A stretch of 64,000 nucleotides of DNA from Lentzea albida (lineage in GTDB: Bacteria; Actinomycetota; Actinomycetes; Mycobacteriales; Pseudonocardiaceae). The stretch's first letter is position 1, and every line of letters starts with the position of its first letter. Positions 35,887-44,727 of the stretch are shown one piece after another. Under the pieces are notes generated by a model. The model saw only the letters and a program-made list of their open reading frames with translations, did no database searches and was not told the DNA's origin. Both the position numbers and the translations under genes were made by a program. The stretch spans positions 310,001-374,000 of the forward strand of contig NZ_FOFV01000001.1 of the NCBI RefSeq assembly GCF_900111005.1, given 5' to 3'.

Positions 35887-35905
35887 TGAGGCTTGCCTAA
35901 CCTTA
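35887..35905 (-). promoter_or_regulatory. IdeR/DtxR-type iron box of the FhuF-like gene
   Basis: TGAGGCTTGCCTAACCTTA agrees with the iron-box consensus at about 14 of 19 positions, with the right half CCTAACCT intact. It lies 25 bp upstream of the TTG start on the minus strand. Confidence 0.7.
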
Positions 35906-36181
35906 CCCAGATCCCCCGGATTTGCGCCTCCCGAGGTGGCCCCGGTCACAGGAGTATCGCTCAACGGCGAGTTGTTCGCGTTGAGCGGACATCGCCCGAT
36001 CTGTGGAATCCGTTGCTCCCGACCTGCGTTGATGCAGATGTCACCGTTCGCCGGACGCGGCTTGCCGCTGATGGGAACCACAGGCCTCGGTACCGCCCAC
36101 TACAGTGGAGCCACGGTGCCGCGCTCACCAGGGTAGATCGGTGGAGCCGAGGACCGCCGACGCAGCAGTCAGGGAGTGCGA
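35906..36181. other. Upstream region of clpC
   Basis: Together with the iron box this forms a 319-bp gap. It should hold the clpC promoter; I see no ClgR-type or HspR-type operator that I would defend. A CAGGGAG ribosome site lies just before the clpC ATG. Confidence 0.4.
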
Positions 36182-38743
36182 ATGTTCGAAAGGTTCACCG
36201 ACCGCGCGAGGCGGGTGGTTGTCCTTGCCCAAGAAGAGGCACGGATGCTCAACCACAACTACATCGGCACCGAGCACATCCTCCTGGGTCTGATCCACGA
36301 GGGTGAAGGTGTCGCCGCCAAGGCGCTCGAGTCGTTGGGGATTGCGCTGGAGGGCGTCCGCCAGCAGGTCGAAGAGATCATCGGCCAGGGCCAGCAGGCT
36401 CCGAGTGGACACATCCCCTTCACCCCCCGTGCGAAGAAGGTCCTGGAGCTCTCGCTGCGCGAGGCGCTTCAGCTCGGCCACAACTACATCGGCACCGAGC
36501 ACATCCTGCTCGGCCTGATCCGCGAGGGCGAGGGCGTCGCCGCCCAGGTCCTCGTGAAGCTCGGCGCCGACCTCAACAGGGTGCGGCAGCAGGTGCTGCA
36601 GCTGCTGTCCGGTTACTCGACGGAGAAGGGCGCGTCGGAGTCGACCGGTCGCGGCGAGGGCACCCCGTCGTCGTCCCTGGTGCTGGACCAGTTCGGGCGC
36701 AACCTCACTGCCTCGGCGCGTGAGGGCAAGCTCGACCCGGTCATCGGGCGCACCAAGGAGATCGAGCGGGTCATGCAGGTGCTGTCCCGTCGCACCAAGA
36801 ACAACCCGGTCCTCATCGGCGAGCCCGGCGTCGGCAAGACCGCCGTCGTCGAGGGCCTGGCGCAGATGGTCGTCAAGGGCGAGGTGCCCGAGACGCTCAA
36901 GGACAAGCAGCTCTACACGCTCGACCTCGGCTCGCTGGTCGCGGGCTCGCGCTACCGCGGTGACTTCGAAGAGCGCCTGAAGAAGGTCCTCAAGGAGATC
37001 CGCACGCGCGGCGACATCATCCTGTTCATCGACGAGATCCACACGCTCGTTGGTGCGGGTGCCGCCGAGGGCGCGATCGACGCGGCTTCCATCCTGAAGC
37101 CGATGCTCGCCCGCGGTGAGCTGCAGACGATCGGTGCCACCACGCTCGACGAGTACCGCAAGCACGTCGAGAAGGACCCCGCGCTGGAGCGCCGCTTCCA
37201 GCCGATCCAGGTGGGCGAGCCGTCGCTCGAGCACACCATCGAGATCCTCAAGGGCCTGCGCGACCGGTACGAGGCGCACCACCGCGTCTCGATCACCGAC
37301 TCCGCGCTGGTCGCCGCAGCCACGCTGGCCGACCGGTACATCAACGACCGGTTCCTGCCGGACAAGGCGATCGACCTCATCGACGAGGCGGGCGCGCGCA
37401 TGCGCATCCGCCGGATGACGGCGCCGCCGGACCTGCGCGAGTTCGACGAGAAGATCGCGGACGTGCGTCGCGACAAGGAGTCCGCGATCGACGCGCAGGA
37501 CTTCGAGCGCGCGGCGAAGCTGCGTGACGCGGAGAAGCAGCTCCTGGGCCAGAAGGCCGAGCGGGAGAAGCAGTGGAAGGACGGTGACCTGGACGTCGTC
37601 GCTGAAGTCGACGACGAGCAGATCGCCGAGGTCCTCGCCAACTGGACCGGCATCCCGGTGTTCAAGCTCACCGAGGAGGAGACCACGCGTCTGCTCCGCA
37701 TGGAGGACGAGCTGCACAAGCGGATCATCGGCCAGGTCGACGCGGTCAAGGCCGTGTCGCAGGCGATCCGCCGCACCCGCGCCGGCCTGAAGGACCCGAA
37801 GCGCCCCTCCGGCTCGTTCATCTTCGCCGGCCCGTCCGGTGTCGGTAAGACCGAGCTCTCGAAGGCGCTCGCGAACTTCCTGTTCGGCGAGGACGACGCG
37901 CTCATCCAGATCGACATGGGCGAGTTCCACGACCGCTACACGGCGTCGCGGCTCTTCGGTGCCCCTCCCGGTTACGTCGGCTACGAAGAGGGCGGCCAGC
38001 TCACCGAGAAGGTGCGCCGCAAGCCGTTCTCCGTCGTGCTCTTCGACGAGATCGAGAAGGCGCACAACGAGGTCTACAACACGCTGCTCCAGGTGCTGGA
38101 GGACGGCCGCCTGACCGACGGTCAGGGCCGGACGGTGGACTTCAAGAACACCGTCATCATCTTCACGTCGAACCTGGGCACGTCGGACATCAGCAAGGCC
38201 GTCGGCCTCGGCTTCACCTCGGGTCAGGACAGCGCGTCCAACTACGAGCGCATGAAGAACAAGGTCAACGACGAGCTGAAGAAGCACTTCCGCCCCGAGT
38301 TCCTCAACCGCATCGACGACATCATCGTCTTCCACCAGCTCACCCAGGACGAGATCATCAAGATGGTGGACCTGATGATCGCCCGCGTCGAGACGCAGCT
38401 GAAGAACAAGGACATGGCCCTCGAGCTGACCGACAGGGCCAAGGCCCTGCTGGCCAAGCGCGGCTTCGACCCGGTGCTGGGCGCCCGCCCGCTGCGCAGG
38501 ACGATCCAGCGCGAGATCGAGGACACCCTGTCGGAGAAGATCCTGTTCGGCGAGATCCAGCCGGGCCAGATCATCATCACCGACGTCGAGGGCTGGGACG
38601 GCGAGTCCGAGCAGCACGACAAGGCGAAGTTCGTGTTCCGCGGCGAGGCCAAGCCGAACCGCGTGCCGGACGCCCCGCCCGTCGACCTCACCGCCTCCGC
38701 GGCCGCCGAGCAGCAGGACGCTCCGGCCACCGAGTCCGAGTGA
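36182..38743 (+). CDS. clpC: ATP-dependent Clp protease ATP-binding subunit ClpC
   Basis: An 853-residue HSP100 unfoldase that feeds substrates to ClpP. Two N-domain repeats ([20 protein letters not shown] and the [20 protein letters not shown] copy), AAA+ domain 1 with Walker A GEPGVGKT from Gly213, a UVR-bearing middle region ([20 protein letters not shown]), and AAA+ domain 2 with GPSGVGKT from Gly550. The VGLGF tripeptide region (VGLGFTSGQ) is the ClpP-docking loop. ATG 36182 is preferred to GTG 36176. Single gene with a strong hairpin after it. Confidence 0.97.
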   Translation: MFERFTDRARRVVVLAQEEARMLNHNYIGTEHILLGLIHEGEGVAAKALESLGIALEGVRQQVEEIIGQGQQAPSGHIPFTPRAKKVLELSLREALQLGHNYIGTEHILLGLIREGEGVAAQVLVKLGADLNRVRQQVLQLLSGYSTEKGASESTGRGEGTPSSSLVLDQFGRNLTASAREGKLDPVIGRTKEIERVMQVLSRRTKNNPVLIGEPGVGKTAVVEGLAQMVVKGEVPETLKDKQLYTLDLGSLVAGSRYRGDFEERLKKVLKEIRTRGDIILFIDEIHTLVGAGAAEGAIDAASILKPMLARGELQTIGATTLDEYRKHVEKDPALERRFQPIQVGEPSLEHTIEILKGLRDRYEAHHRVSITDSALVAAATLADRYINDRFLPDKAIDLIDEAGARMRIRRMTAPPDLREFDEKIADVRRDKESAIDAQDFERAAKLRDAEKQLLGQKAEREKQWKDGDLDVVAEVDDEQIAEVLANWTGIPVFKLTEEETTRLLRMEDELHKRIIGQVDAVKAVSQAIRRTRAGLKDPKRPSGSFIFAGPSGVGKTELSKALANFLFGEDDALIQIDMGEFHDRYTASRLFGAPPGYVGYEEGGQLTEKVRRKPFSVVLFDEIEKAHNEVYNTLLQVLEDGRLTDGQGRTVDFKNTVIIFTSNLGTSDISKAVGLGFTSGQDSASNYERMKNKVNDELKKHFRPEFLNRIDDIIVFHQLTQDEIIKMVDLMIARVETQLKNKDMALELTDRAKALLAKRGFDPVLGARPLRRTIQREIEDTLSEKILFGEIQPGQIIITDVEGWDGESEQHDKAKFVFRGEAKPNRVPDAPPVDLTASAAAEQQDAPATESE

Positions 38744-38758
38744 CGTAGACAGCACCAA

Positions 38759-38799
38759 CGAGAACGGCCCCCAGGCTTCCGGCCTGGGGGCCGTTCTCG
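38759..38799 (+). terminator. Hairpin terminator of clpC
   Basis: An 18-bp perfect stem (38759-38776 with 38782-38799) and 5-base loop. There is no T-run, as is common in high-GC actinobacteria. Confidence 0.85.
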
Positions 38800-38937
38800 T
38801 ACGCGTTGACGTGTGTCGCGCGGGTCACTCGGCCACATCGATTCGCCCGTTTCGCGGCGGACGCGAAACTCCACCTGCCACTATGGCGCCCGCTCCGCGC
38901 GATCCTGCGCAGGCGGGTGTCCCAGGAGGAGGTTCCA

Positions 38938-39603
38938 GTGCCGTCGGCCGCGTTCGAACAACTGGTGGCTCAGTTCGAGCAGTTCCAATCACGGATGCAG
39001 CGTGTCGATCAGCAGTTCGCCAACATCGGCGAGATGCAGCAACAGCTGGCCACGTTGGAAGCGGTGGCCACCTCGGCCGACCGCGCCGTAACGGTTGTGG
39101 CCGGCCCATCCGGCAGCATCAAGGCCATCAGGCTGACCGACCAGGCCATGCGCAGGCCTGCCCACGCCCTGGCCGCCGAGCTGATGTCCACGCTGCAGCA
39201 GGCCGTCGCCGAAGCCGCCCGCCGCCAGGCAGGCATCGTCGAAGGTGCGATCGGCGACGACATGAAGCTCTCCGACCAGGTCCTCGAAACCCAGTCGCAG
39301 CTCTTCGGCATGTCCAAAGAGGAACTCAGCGCCATCAGGTCCGACGAGACCGCACCCACCCCGCCGCAGTCCCCCCAACGCCCGCCGATGCCGCCTGCGC
39401 CGCCGATGCCCCAGCCCGGCCTTCAGCAGGCCCGCTCGTCGGCATCACCGCGCACGCCCGCTCCCGAGCCGCACGACGACTTCTCCGACCAGAACATCAT
39501 GCGTGCCAACGCCTGGAACGACAGGTCGCCGCAGCCTCCCGCCGGCCCGCCCAAGCAGGACGGCAAGTTCCTGAACCTCTACGACGACGAGGACGGCCGG
39601 TGA
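38938..39603 (+). CDS. YbaB/EbfC-family protein, type VII locus type
   Basis: A 221-residue protein. Residues about 5-110 show the YbaB/EbfC fold (EQFQSRMQRVDQQFANIGEM, then VVAGPSGSIKAIRLTD); the rest is Pro/Gln-rich and ends in a DDEDGR acidic tail. In actinobacteria such extended YbaB proteins precede ESX substrate genes and may act as cytoplasmic chaperones (compare EspL of the ESX-1 system). GTG 38938 has a perfect AGGAGGAGG site. Its stop overlaps the next start by four bases. Confidence 0.85.
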   Translation: MPSAAFEQLVAQFEQFQSRMQRVDQQFANIGEMQQQLATLEAVATSADRAVTVVAGPSGSIKAIRLTDQAMRRPAHALAAELMSTLQQAVAEAARRQAGIVEGAIGDDMKLSDQVLETQSQLFGMSKEELSAIRSDETAPTPPQSPQRPPMPPAPPMPQPGLQQARSSASPRTPAPEPHDDFSDQNIMRANAWNDRSPQPPAGPPKQDGKFLNLYDDEDGR

Positions 39604-39914
39604 GCGGGTTCAGCGTCAGCCCGGAGGAGCTGCGGGCGTACGCGGACAAGCTCCAGGGGCACCGCGGGTTCGCGGGACAGGTCACGGGCCTCGTCGACAA
39701 GTCCGACGTCGGTGACAAGTCGTGGGGTGTCGTCGGGATCTTTGTGAAGCAGCAGTACACGGAGATGCTGAACGACCTCAAGGACACGCTCACCGCGATG
39801 ACGGACGGACTGGACTCCGGTGTGGAGAAGTTCCGCGACACCGCCAAGGGCTACGCGGACCAGGAAGAGGCCCTGAAGAAGCTCCTCGACGGCATCCAGG
39901 TCGACAGGGGGTAG
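39600..39914 (+). CDS. EspC-like type VII secretion substrate (WXG100 superfamily relative)
   Basis: A 104-residue all-helical protein starting VSGFSVSPEELRAYADKLQG, the typical entry into the EspC/ESX-1 secretion-associated family. Helix-turn-helix hairpin geometry is likely, with SWGVVG near the turn. The C-terminal helix contains YADQE, matching the YxxxD/E type VII export signal. Encoded between the YbaB-like gene (GTGA overlap) and a larger WXG-type protein (4-bp gap), so it is probably co-secreted with that protein as a heterodimer partner. Confidence 0.8.
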   Translation: MSGFSVSPEELRAYADKLQGHRGFAGQVTGLVDKSDVGDKSWGVVGIFVKQQYTEMLNDLKDTLTAMTDGLDSGVEKFRDTAKGYADQEEALKKLLDGIQVDRG

Positions 39915-39918
39915 GGCC

Positions 39919-41046
39919 ATGGCGGAGCAGGAGTACACCGCCGGCGCCGGCGACACGCAGGTCAAGATCACGGTCGGAGAGAAGACCCTCGGGCAGAAGG
40001 CGGAGGAGAACGCCCCGATCTGGGGGAACTTCGTCAAGGCCAAGGAAGCCGCGGGGAAGACCGGCGACACCGGTGGCGTGGCCGGGCTGACCTCCGAGGG
40101 CAGCGCCCTGGTCACCTCCGTCGTCGAGTTCGGTCAGGGCATGGTGCTCGACCCGATCGGCTGGCTGGTCGGTCAGGGGCTCAACTTCCTGATCAGCGTG
40201 GTGCAGCCGCTCGAGGACGCGATCCACTTCGTCAGCGGTGACGGGCCCGCGCTGCAGCAGGCGGGGGAGAACTTCGGCGCGATCGCGCAGGGCATCTCCG
40301 ACCTGAGCACCAGGTTCACCGAAGACCTGCAGAGCACCGTGACGGCCTGGAACGGCGGCGCCTCGGAAGCGGCCGCGACGAAGCTGGGCGAGTTCGCCAA
40401 CGGCATCGACGGCGTCGCGGGCCAGGCGGGGGAGCTCGCCGAGCTGCTGATGATGTCGTCGATGGTCATGCAGATCATCGAGGACGTCATCAAGGCGATC
40501 CTCACCGAGCTGATCACGTGGTTGATCATGATCTGGATTCCGGCGCTCGCCGCCGCGATCCCGAGCTGCGGTGCGTCGACGGCGGCCGCGGGCGCTGCCA
40601 CCGGTGTGCGGGTCGCGTCGACCGCGAGCCGGGTCTCGCGCATCGTCGCGAAGCTCCGCCAATTGCTCACCAAGATCATGGACTTCCTGCGGAACCTGGC
40701 GGCCAAGGCGAAGAACCTCGGCACCGGTTTCCGCAAGGCGATGGCGGACAAGAAGGTCCGCAGCCAGGAAGCGACCGACGCCCTCAAGGGCATGAACAAC
40801 TGGCAGAAGTTCAGGAGCAACCCCGTCACCAGGCTCAACAGCCACGACGGCATGGTCGGCGAGCGGATGCACAACGGCTTCGGCAGGTCGATGGGCGAGG
40901 CGATCCGCAACGAGGCGCTGGCCCAGGGCAACCCGCTCCACGAGAAGGGCGCTCGCAACCAGTCGCTCTGGCAACAGGGCGCGGAGTCGCGCGACACCGG
41001 CACCGATCACTCGAAGCAGCGCATCGAAGGGTTTCTGGACATCTGA
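39919..41046 (+). CDS. Type VII secreted effector with unknown C-terminal domain
   Basis: A 375-residue protein. Residues about 70-180 form a long WXG100-like helical hairpin with the turn TAWNGGAS (W-x-G). Two hydrophobic segments follow (IIEDVIKAILTELITWLIMI and WIPALAAAIPSCGASTAAAG), then a basic helix and a polar C-terminal domain of about 85 residues (MNNWQKFRSNPV ... HSKQRIEGFLDI) that I cannot assign. This architecture is that of ESX-exported polymorphic toxins in actinobacteria, where the variable C-terminus is the active part. Toxicity is an inference. Start ATG 39919 follows a GGGGGTAGGG-like site. Confidence 0.75.
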   Translation: MAEQEYTAGAGDTQVKITVGEKTLGQKAEENAPIWGNFVKAKEAAGKTGDTGGVAGLTSEGSALVTSVVEFGQGMVLDPIGWLVGQGLNFLISVVQPLEDAIHFVSGDGPALQQAGENFGAIAQGISDLSTRFTEDLQSTVTAWNGGASEAAATKLGEFANGIDGVAGQAGELAELLMMSSMVMQIIEDVIKAILTELITWLIMIWIPALAAAIPSCGASTAAAGAATGVRVASTASRVSRIVAKLRQLLTKIMDFLRNLAAKAKNLGTGFRKAMADKKVRSQEATDALKGMNNWQKFRSNPVTRLNSHDGMVGERMHNGFGRSMGEAIRNEALAQGNPLHEKGARNQSLWQQGAESRDTGTDHSKQRIEGFLDI

Positions 41047-41048
41047 TC

Positions 41049-41888
41049 ATGGACCTCCTGCTGAAGATCTGGAACGAGTACGTCCTCACCCCGTACGTCC
41101 TGATCTGGCTCGCCTGCGCGATCGCGTTCCTGGTCGTGCGGCGCTTGCTCCAGTTCCGCAGCCACGGGAAGGCACGCGACGCGAAGATCGCCGCGCTGAC
41201 CCCGTTGGCGCAGCGACTCGGCGGCAGGGTGCTCGGCCCCGGCGAGGCGTCGATGTGGACGGCGGAGCTCCGCAAGCCGTTCGTGAACGAGTTCGCCGTC
41301 GCGCTGCGGTCGAAGCCGCAGTTCGACCTCTCGCTGGACTTCCAGCGCGGCCCCTGGCACGTCAGGGTGACCGACGTGTCGATCCGCTACGACACGCGCG
41401 GCTACGGCGTGAACTGGAGGCACGAGCACCGCGTCGAGATCGCCACTGCTCGCCTCGCCCCGCTGAAGGTCACGCGGCCGAACAAGTACAGCGTCAACAC
41501 CGGACAGCCCTTGTCTCCCGGTGTGCTGGAGTCCGAGTGGAAGCTGATCGGCGGCCAGAAGCCGGAGACGGCGAAGCAGCTCGGGGCGCAGTGGCTGCCG
41601 GTGCCGTTGCTGCCGCCGATGGACCAGGAGTTCTCGGCGTACAGCACCGATCCCGGCGCCGCGGCGCGCGAACTGAACTTCGACGCGCTGCACTGGCTCA
41701 TCGACCGCGAGGAGGACCTGCCCGGCTGGGCCGGGAGGATGACGCTCACCTTCGAGTCGGGAGTCGCCTACCTGGTGGGGTACCAGCCCCTCCAGCCCGA
41801 GGAACTGGTGGTCGTGGTCGACACGATCTGCGGGCTGCTCGACCGGATGCCTGGAGTGCGGCCCAGGCACCCAGCGGCGGCCGCCTGA
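41049..41888 (+). CDS. Single-pass membrane protein next to the type VII effector
   Basis: A 279-residue protein with one N-terminal helix (VLTPYVLIWLACAIAFLVVR) and a large domain, predicted cytoplasmic, of alternating strands (EFAVALRSKPQFDLSLDFQRG... cited in parts; MTLTFESGVAYLVGY). No family recognised. It begins two bases after the effector stop, so the genes are surely co-transcribed. It could be an immunity protein that protects the producer at the membrane, or an accessory to export; the sequence does not decide. Confidence 0.75.
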   Translation: MDLLLKIWNEYVLTPYVLIWLACAIAFLVVRRLLQFRSHGKARDAKIAALTPLAQRLGGRVLGPGEASMWTAELRKPFVNEFAVALRSKPQFDLSLDFQRGPWHVRVTDVSIRYDTRGYGVNWRHEHRVEIATARLAPLKVTRPNKYSVNTGQPLSPGVLESEWKLIGGQKPETAKQLGAQWLPVPLLPPMDQEFSAYSTDPGAAARELNFDALHWLIDREEDLPGWAGRMTLTFESGVAYLVGYQPLQPEELVVVVDTICGLLDRMPGVRPRHPAAAA

Positions 41889-41889
41889 G

Positions 41890-42522
41890 TCAGCGCGGTG
41901 TGACGGCGTAGCCCGCCAGCACGATGTCCTCCAACTCCGGGTCGCCCTCCTCCCACGGGCCCTCGTAGCTGAAGCCGAACAGCTCGTGCAGGGCCGCCTC
42001 GGCCAGCTCGAGCGGGTGGAAGCGGAACGGGTAGTCGTCGCCGGGGTCGAGGGAGGCGAGGAACTCCTCGTCGCCGGCGAGGAACTCCTCCTCGAACGGC
42101 AGGGGAGTGCCGATGTCGGCGATCACGCTGCTGTCGGGGGAGAGGCTGTACGCGCGGCGCAGGGTGCCGTCCGGCTCCCAGATGGCGTAGGAGAAGAAGT
42201 CGACCACGCTGTGCATCGCGTGCAGGTAGAGGGTGCGGCCTGCCGCCTCGGTGACGAAGTGGGCGGGCAGGTCCTCCCACCCGTCGCCCGCCGCGTCCCA
42301 GGTGCAGATGATGGACAGGCCCGGGAAGACGGCCGCGTAGACCTTTCCCTCCGGCGGGTTGGCGTGGTGGAGGTTGCCGTCCTCGATCGGGTGAATGTCG
42401 TGGGACGGGTACAGGCGGCGCACGAAGGCCTCGGTGGCCTCCCTGTCGAGCTTCGGTGATCCTCTCAGGACCTTGCTGACGTCGTCCGATGCGTAGAAGA
42501 GCATCCAGTCCTTGGCGCCCAC
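41890..42522 (-). CDS. DUF6928 family protein
   Basis: A 210-residue protein starting VGAKDWMLFYASDDVSKVLR, with YPSHDIHPIEDGNL and GRTLYLHAMHSVVDFFSYAI, the pattern of the actinobacterial DUF6928 group, which is of unknown function. GTG 42522 has a GGAGGGG ribosome site. Very acidic overall in the C-terminal third. Convergent with the type VII cassette with one base between stops. Confidence 0.8.
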   Translation of the reverse strand: MGAKDWMLFYASDDVSKVLRGSPKLDREATEAFVRRLYPSHDIHPIEDGNLHHANPPEGKVYAAVFPGLSIICTWDAAGDGWEDLPAHFVTEAAGRTLYLHAMHSVVDFFSYAIWEPDGTLRRAYSLSPDSSVIADIGTPLPFEEEFLAGDEEFLASLDPGDDYPFRFHPLELAEAALHELFGFSYEGPWEEGDPELEDIVLAGYAVTPR

Positions 42523-42611
42523 GGCGGCCCCCTCCGGTCGGTTGGGTTCAGTGTGGCGGAGGGGTCTGACAGTTTTCGGCGGGCAACGGGAGTGGACCTC
42601 CGGCCGTCCTT

Positions 42612-43640
42612 GTGGGTGTGAAGACCACACCGGAGACCGACGCGCGCTCGGGCACACTGCACGACGTGGTCACCACCGAGGTGAAGCCGCGCAAGAGCGG
42701 GTTCGCCACGTTCCTGCTGTTCCTGTGCGCGCTGGCGTTCGTCACGGCGGCCCTGGTCCGGCTGCTCGGCATCGACGGCACGCGGTACATGATCGCGGCG
42801 ACCTCGCTGACCCCGTACATCACCGTTCTCGGGCTGCTCGTCGGGTTGTTCGCCCTGTTCCGCCGCAGGTGGGTCACCGGGCTGACGATGACGCTGGTGG
42901 CGGTGGTGCTCGTCGCCAACGTGGCGCCGCGGGCGTTCTCCGACGCGCGGCCCAATGGGGTCGGGCAGCAGGTCAGGCTGATGACCTCGAACCTGCTCGT
43001 CGGCATCGCGGACGCCGAGGCGATCGTCCGGGAGGTCAAGGCGCGGCGCGTCGACATCCTCGCGATGCAGGAGCTGACGCCCGACATGGTGGCCGACCTC
43101 GAACGCGCCGGCCTGAACCAGGTGCTGCCCAACCGGGTCTTCCTTGACGAACCGGGTGGCTCGGGCAGCGGCATCGCCTCCAGGTTCCCGCTCACGCAGC
43201 GGAATCTGACGCCACCCGGGACGTTGCAGCAGGCAGGGGCGCTCGTGGACCTGCCGGGCAAGGACATCGAGGTCGTCTCGGTGCACCCGCTGCCGCCGGT
43301 CGTCGACGCCGGGCCCGAGGCGTGGCAGCGCGAGCTCGCCGGGCTGCCCGCGCCCGACTCGACCGGTGCGATCAGGGTGCTCGCGGGCGACTTCAACGCC
43401 ACGCTCGACCACGTCGGCCTCACGCGGCTGCTCAACAAGGGCTACGTGGACGCCGCCGACCAGGTCGGCAAGGGGCTGATCCACACGTGGCCCGCGAACA
43501 GCGGCTTCTGGCCCCCGCCGGTCACCATCGACCACGTGCTGGTCGACTCGAAGATCGTCGTGGACACGGTGGACGTGTTCGACGTGCCCGGCAGCGACCA
43601 CCGGGCCGTCGTCACGCAGTTCGTCGTGCCAAGGCCGTGA
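42612..43640 (+). CDS. Membrane-anchored endonuclease/exonuclease/phosphatase-family protein
   Basis: A 342-residue protein. Three N-terminal transmembrane helices (about 30-110) are followed by an EEP domain: LMTSNLLVG, MQELTPDMV (metal-binding Glu), LAGDFNATLDH (catalytic Asp/Asn) and the final SDHRAVV with catalytic His. The active site should face outside the membrane. Substrates of this family range from nucleic acids to phospholipids, so none is assigned. In-frame GTG codons at 42612 and 42618 are both possible starts. The 3' end overlaps the convergent sirtuin gene by 29 bp. Confidence 0.88.
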   Translation: MGVKTTPETDARSGTLHDVVTTEVKPRKSGFATFLLFLCALAFVTAALVRLLGIDGTRYMIAATSLTPYITVLGLLVGLFALFRRRWVTGLTMTLVAVVLVANVAPRAFSDARPNGVGQQVRLMTSNLLVGIADAEAIVREVKARRVDILAMQELTPDMVADLERAGLNQVLPNRVFLDEPGGSGSGIASRFPLTQRNLTPPGTLQQAGALVDLPGKDIEVVSVHPLPPVVDAGPEAWQRELAGLPAPDSTGAIRVLAGDFNATLDHVGLTRLLNKGYVDAADQVGKGLIHTWPANSGFWPPPVTIDHVLVDSKIVVDTVDVFDVPGSDHRAVVTQFVVPRP

Positions 43641-44409
43641 GGGCTTCCAGCGCGCCCACGGGCAGCGACACGCCACGGCCGTGGCGCACGGCCGGTTCGC
43701 GGGTGTTGATGCGGATCAGCGCACCCGAAGCCGCGCTCGCCAGCTCCGCCTGACGTCGCACGGTCGGCACGGCGGTGCCGGCCCCGATCTCGACCACGGC
43801 GAGCTTCCGGTGCTCGCGACGCCACTCCGTCAGCGCGTCCAGCTGCCGCTGGCTGCGGTGCGGCACCCAGCCCCAGTCGCCGAACATCAGGATGTTGGGC
43901 CGCGCCAGACCGCCGCACTGCGGACACGAAGGCAGCTCGCCGACGGCCCGCATGGTCGAAGGATCGACCTCGACGTCGAACGTGCACTCCCAGATCTCGT
44001 CGGTGCACGGCTCCACGCACTGGGCGTGGTGGATCGACCCGTGGACCTCGGCGACGTCCGCGAAACCGGCCTTCTGGAACTGACCGTCCACATTGGACGT
44101 GAAGACCCGCGCACCCCACGACCGCAGCACGGCGAAACCCTTGTGCGGCACCGTCGCGCGGTAGAGCGCCAATCGGTGGCCGTAGAAGCCCCACGCCAGT
44201 GCGGGGTCGTCGGCGAAGTGGACCGGGTCCGCGATCTCCTCGAACTTCAGCCCGAGCCGCTCGTAGGGCGGGTACGCCCGCCAGAAGCCCTCGGTGCCGC
44301 GGAAGTCGGGGAGCCCCGAGTCGACCCCCATGCCGGCACCGGCGCAGACGAGAACGGCGTCCGCGCCGGCGATCAGCTCGGCGGCTCTGTCGTAGTCCTG
44401 CTCGATCAC
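43612..44409 (-). CDS. Sir2-family NAD-dependent protein deacetylase
   Basis: A 265-residue sirtuin. NAD-binding CAGAGMGVDSGLPDFRG, the TSNVDGQF and catalytic-His EVHGSIHH segments and two zinc-type cysteine pairs (QCVEPC, CPQC) are intact. It should remove acyl groups from lysines using NAD. It starts at GTG 44409 within the stop of the ABM monooxygenase gene (GTGA overlap), so the pair is one operon. The sequence after the NAD-binding motif is divergent, as in many bacterial class U or macrodomain-unlinked sirtuins. Confidence 0.9.
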   Translation of the reverse strand: MIEQDYDRAAELIAGADAVLVCAGAGMGVDSGLPDFRGTEGFWRAYPPYERLGLKFEEIADPVHFADDPALAWGFYGHRLALYRATVPHKGFAVLRSWGARVFTSNVDGQFQKAGFADVAEVHGSIHHAQCVEPCTDEIWECTFDVEVDPSTMRAVGELPSCPQCGGLARPNILMFGDWGWVPHRSQRQLDALTEWRREHRKLAVVEIGAGTAVPTVRRQAELASAASGALIRINTREPAVRHGRGVSLPVGALEALTALARRTA

Positions 44410-44717
44410 TGCTTGGGCTTGCTGCCCAGCACGACCTCGAACTCCAGCAGGTCGGCACCCGAGGACACGGGCCGTGCGCGCTCACCGGAGTGCGCGGCCG
44501 CACCGGCCTGACCGTCGCGCCACGCCACGAAGGCCTCGTCGGTCTCCCAGTGCGTGACGACGAAGTAGCGGTCCTCACCCGCGACCGGGCGCAGGAGCTC
44601 GAAGCCGAGGAAGCCGGGCTGGTCGTCGACCGCGCCCAGGCGGGCGGCGAACCGCTTCTCGAGCTCGGGGCCGTTGCCCTCGGGGACCTTGATCGCGTTG
44701 ATCTTCACGACTGCCAT
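44406..44717 (-). CDS. Antibiotic biosynthesis monooxygenase (ABM) domain protein
   Basis: A 103-residue ferredoxin-like fold protein (VVKINAIKVPEGNGPELEKR, GFLGFELLRPV, YFVVTHWETDEAFVAWR), the ABM pattern shared by heme-degrading mycobilin-type enzymes such as MhuD/IsdG and by cofactor-free monooxygenases. RYFVVTHWE is typical of the heme-binding members, so a heme role is possible but unproven. ATG 44717 gives the standard length. It overlaps the sirtuin start. Confidence 0.85.
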   Translation of the reverse strand: MAVVKINAIKVPEGNGPELEKRFAARLGAVDDQPGFLGFELLRPVAGEDRYFVVTHWETDEAFVAWRDGQAGAAAHSGERARPVSSGADLLEFEVVLGSKPKQ

Positions 44718-44727
44718 GGCACCCACA

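Noticed and set aside
36125-38758. An 877-codon open frame antisense to clpC
   Set aside because: It mirrors a highly conserved gene; in DNA of this GC content antisense frames stay open because stop codons are rare. No ribosome site or family motif.
39919-41046. Calling the effector a known nuclease or NAD-glycohydrolase toxin
   Set aside because: No HNH, TNT, EndoU or ADP-ribosyltransferase motif can be seen in the C-terminal region.
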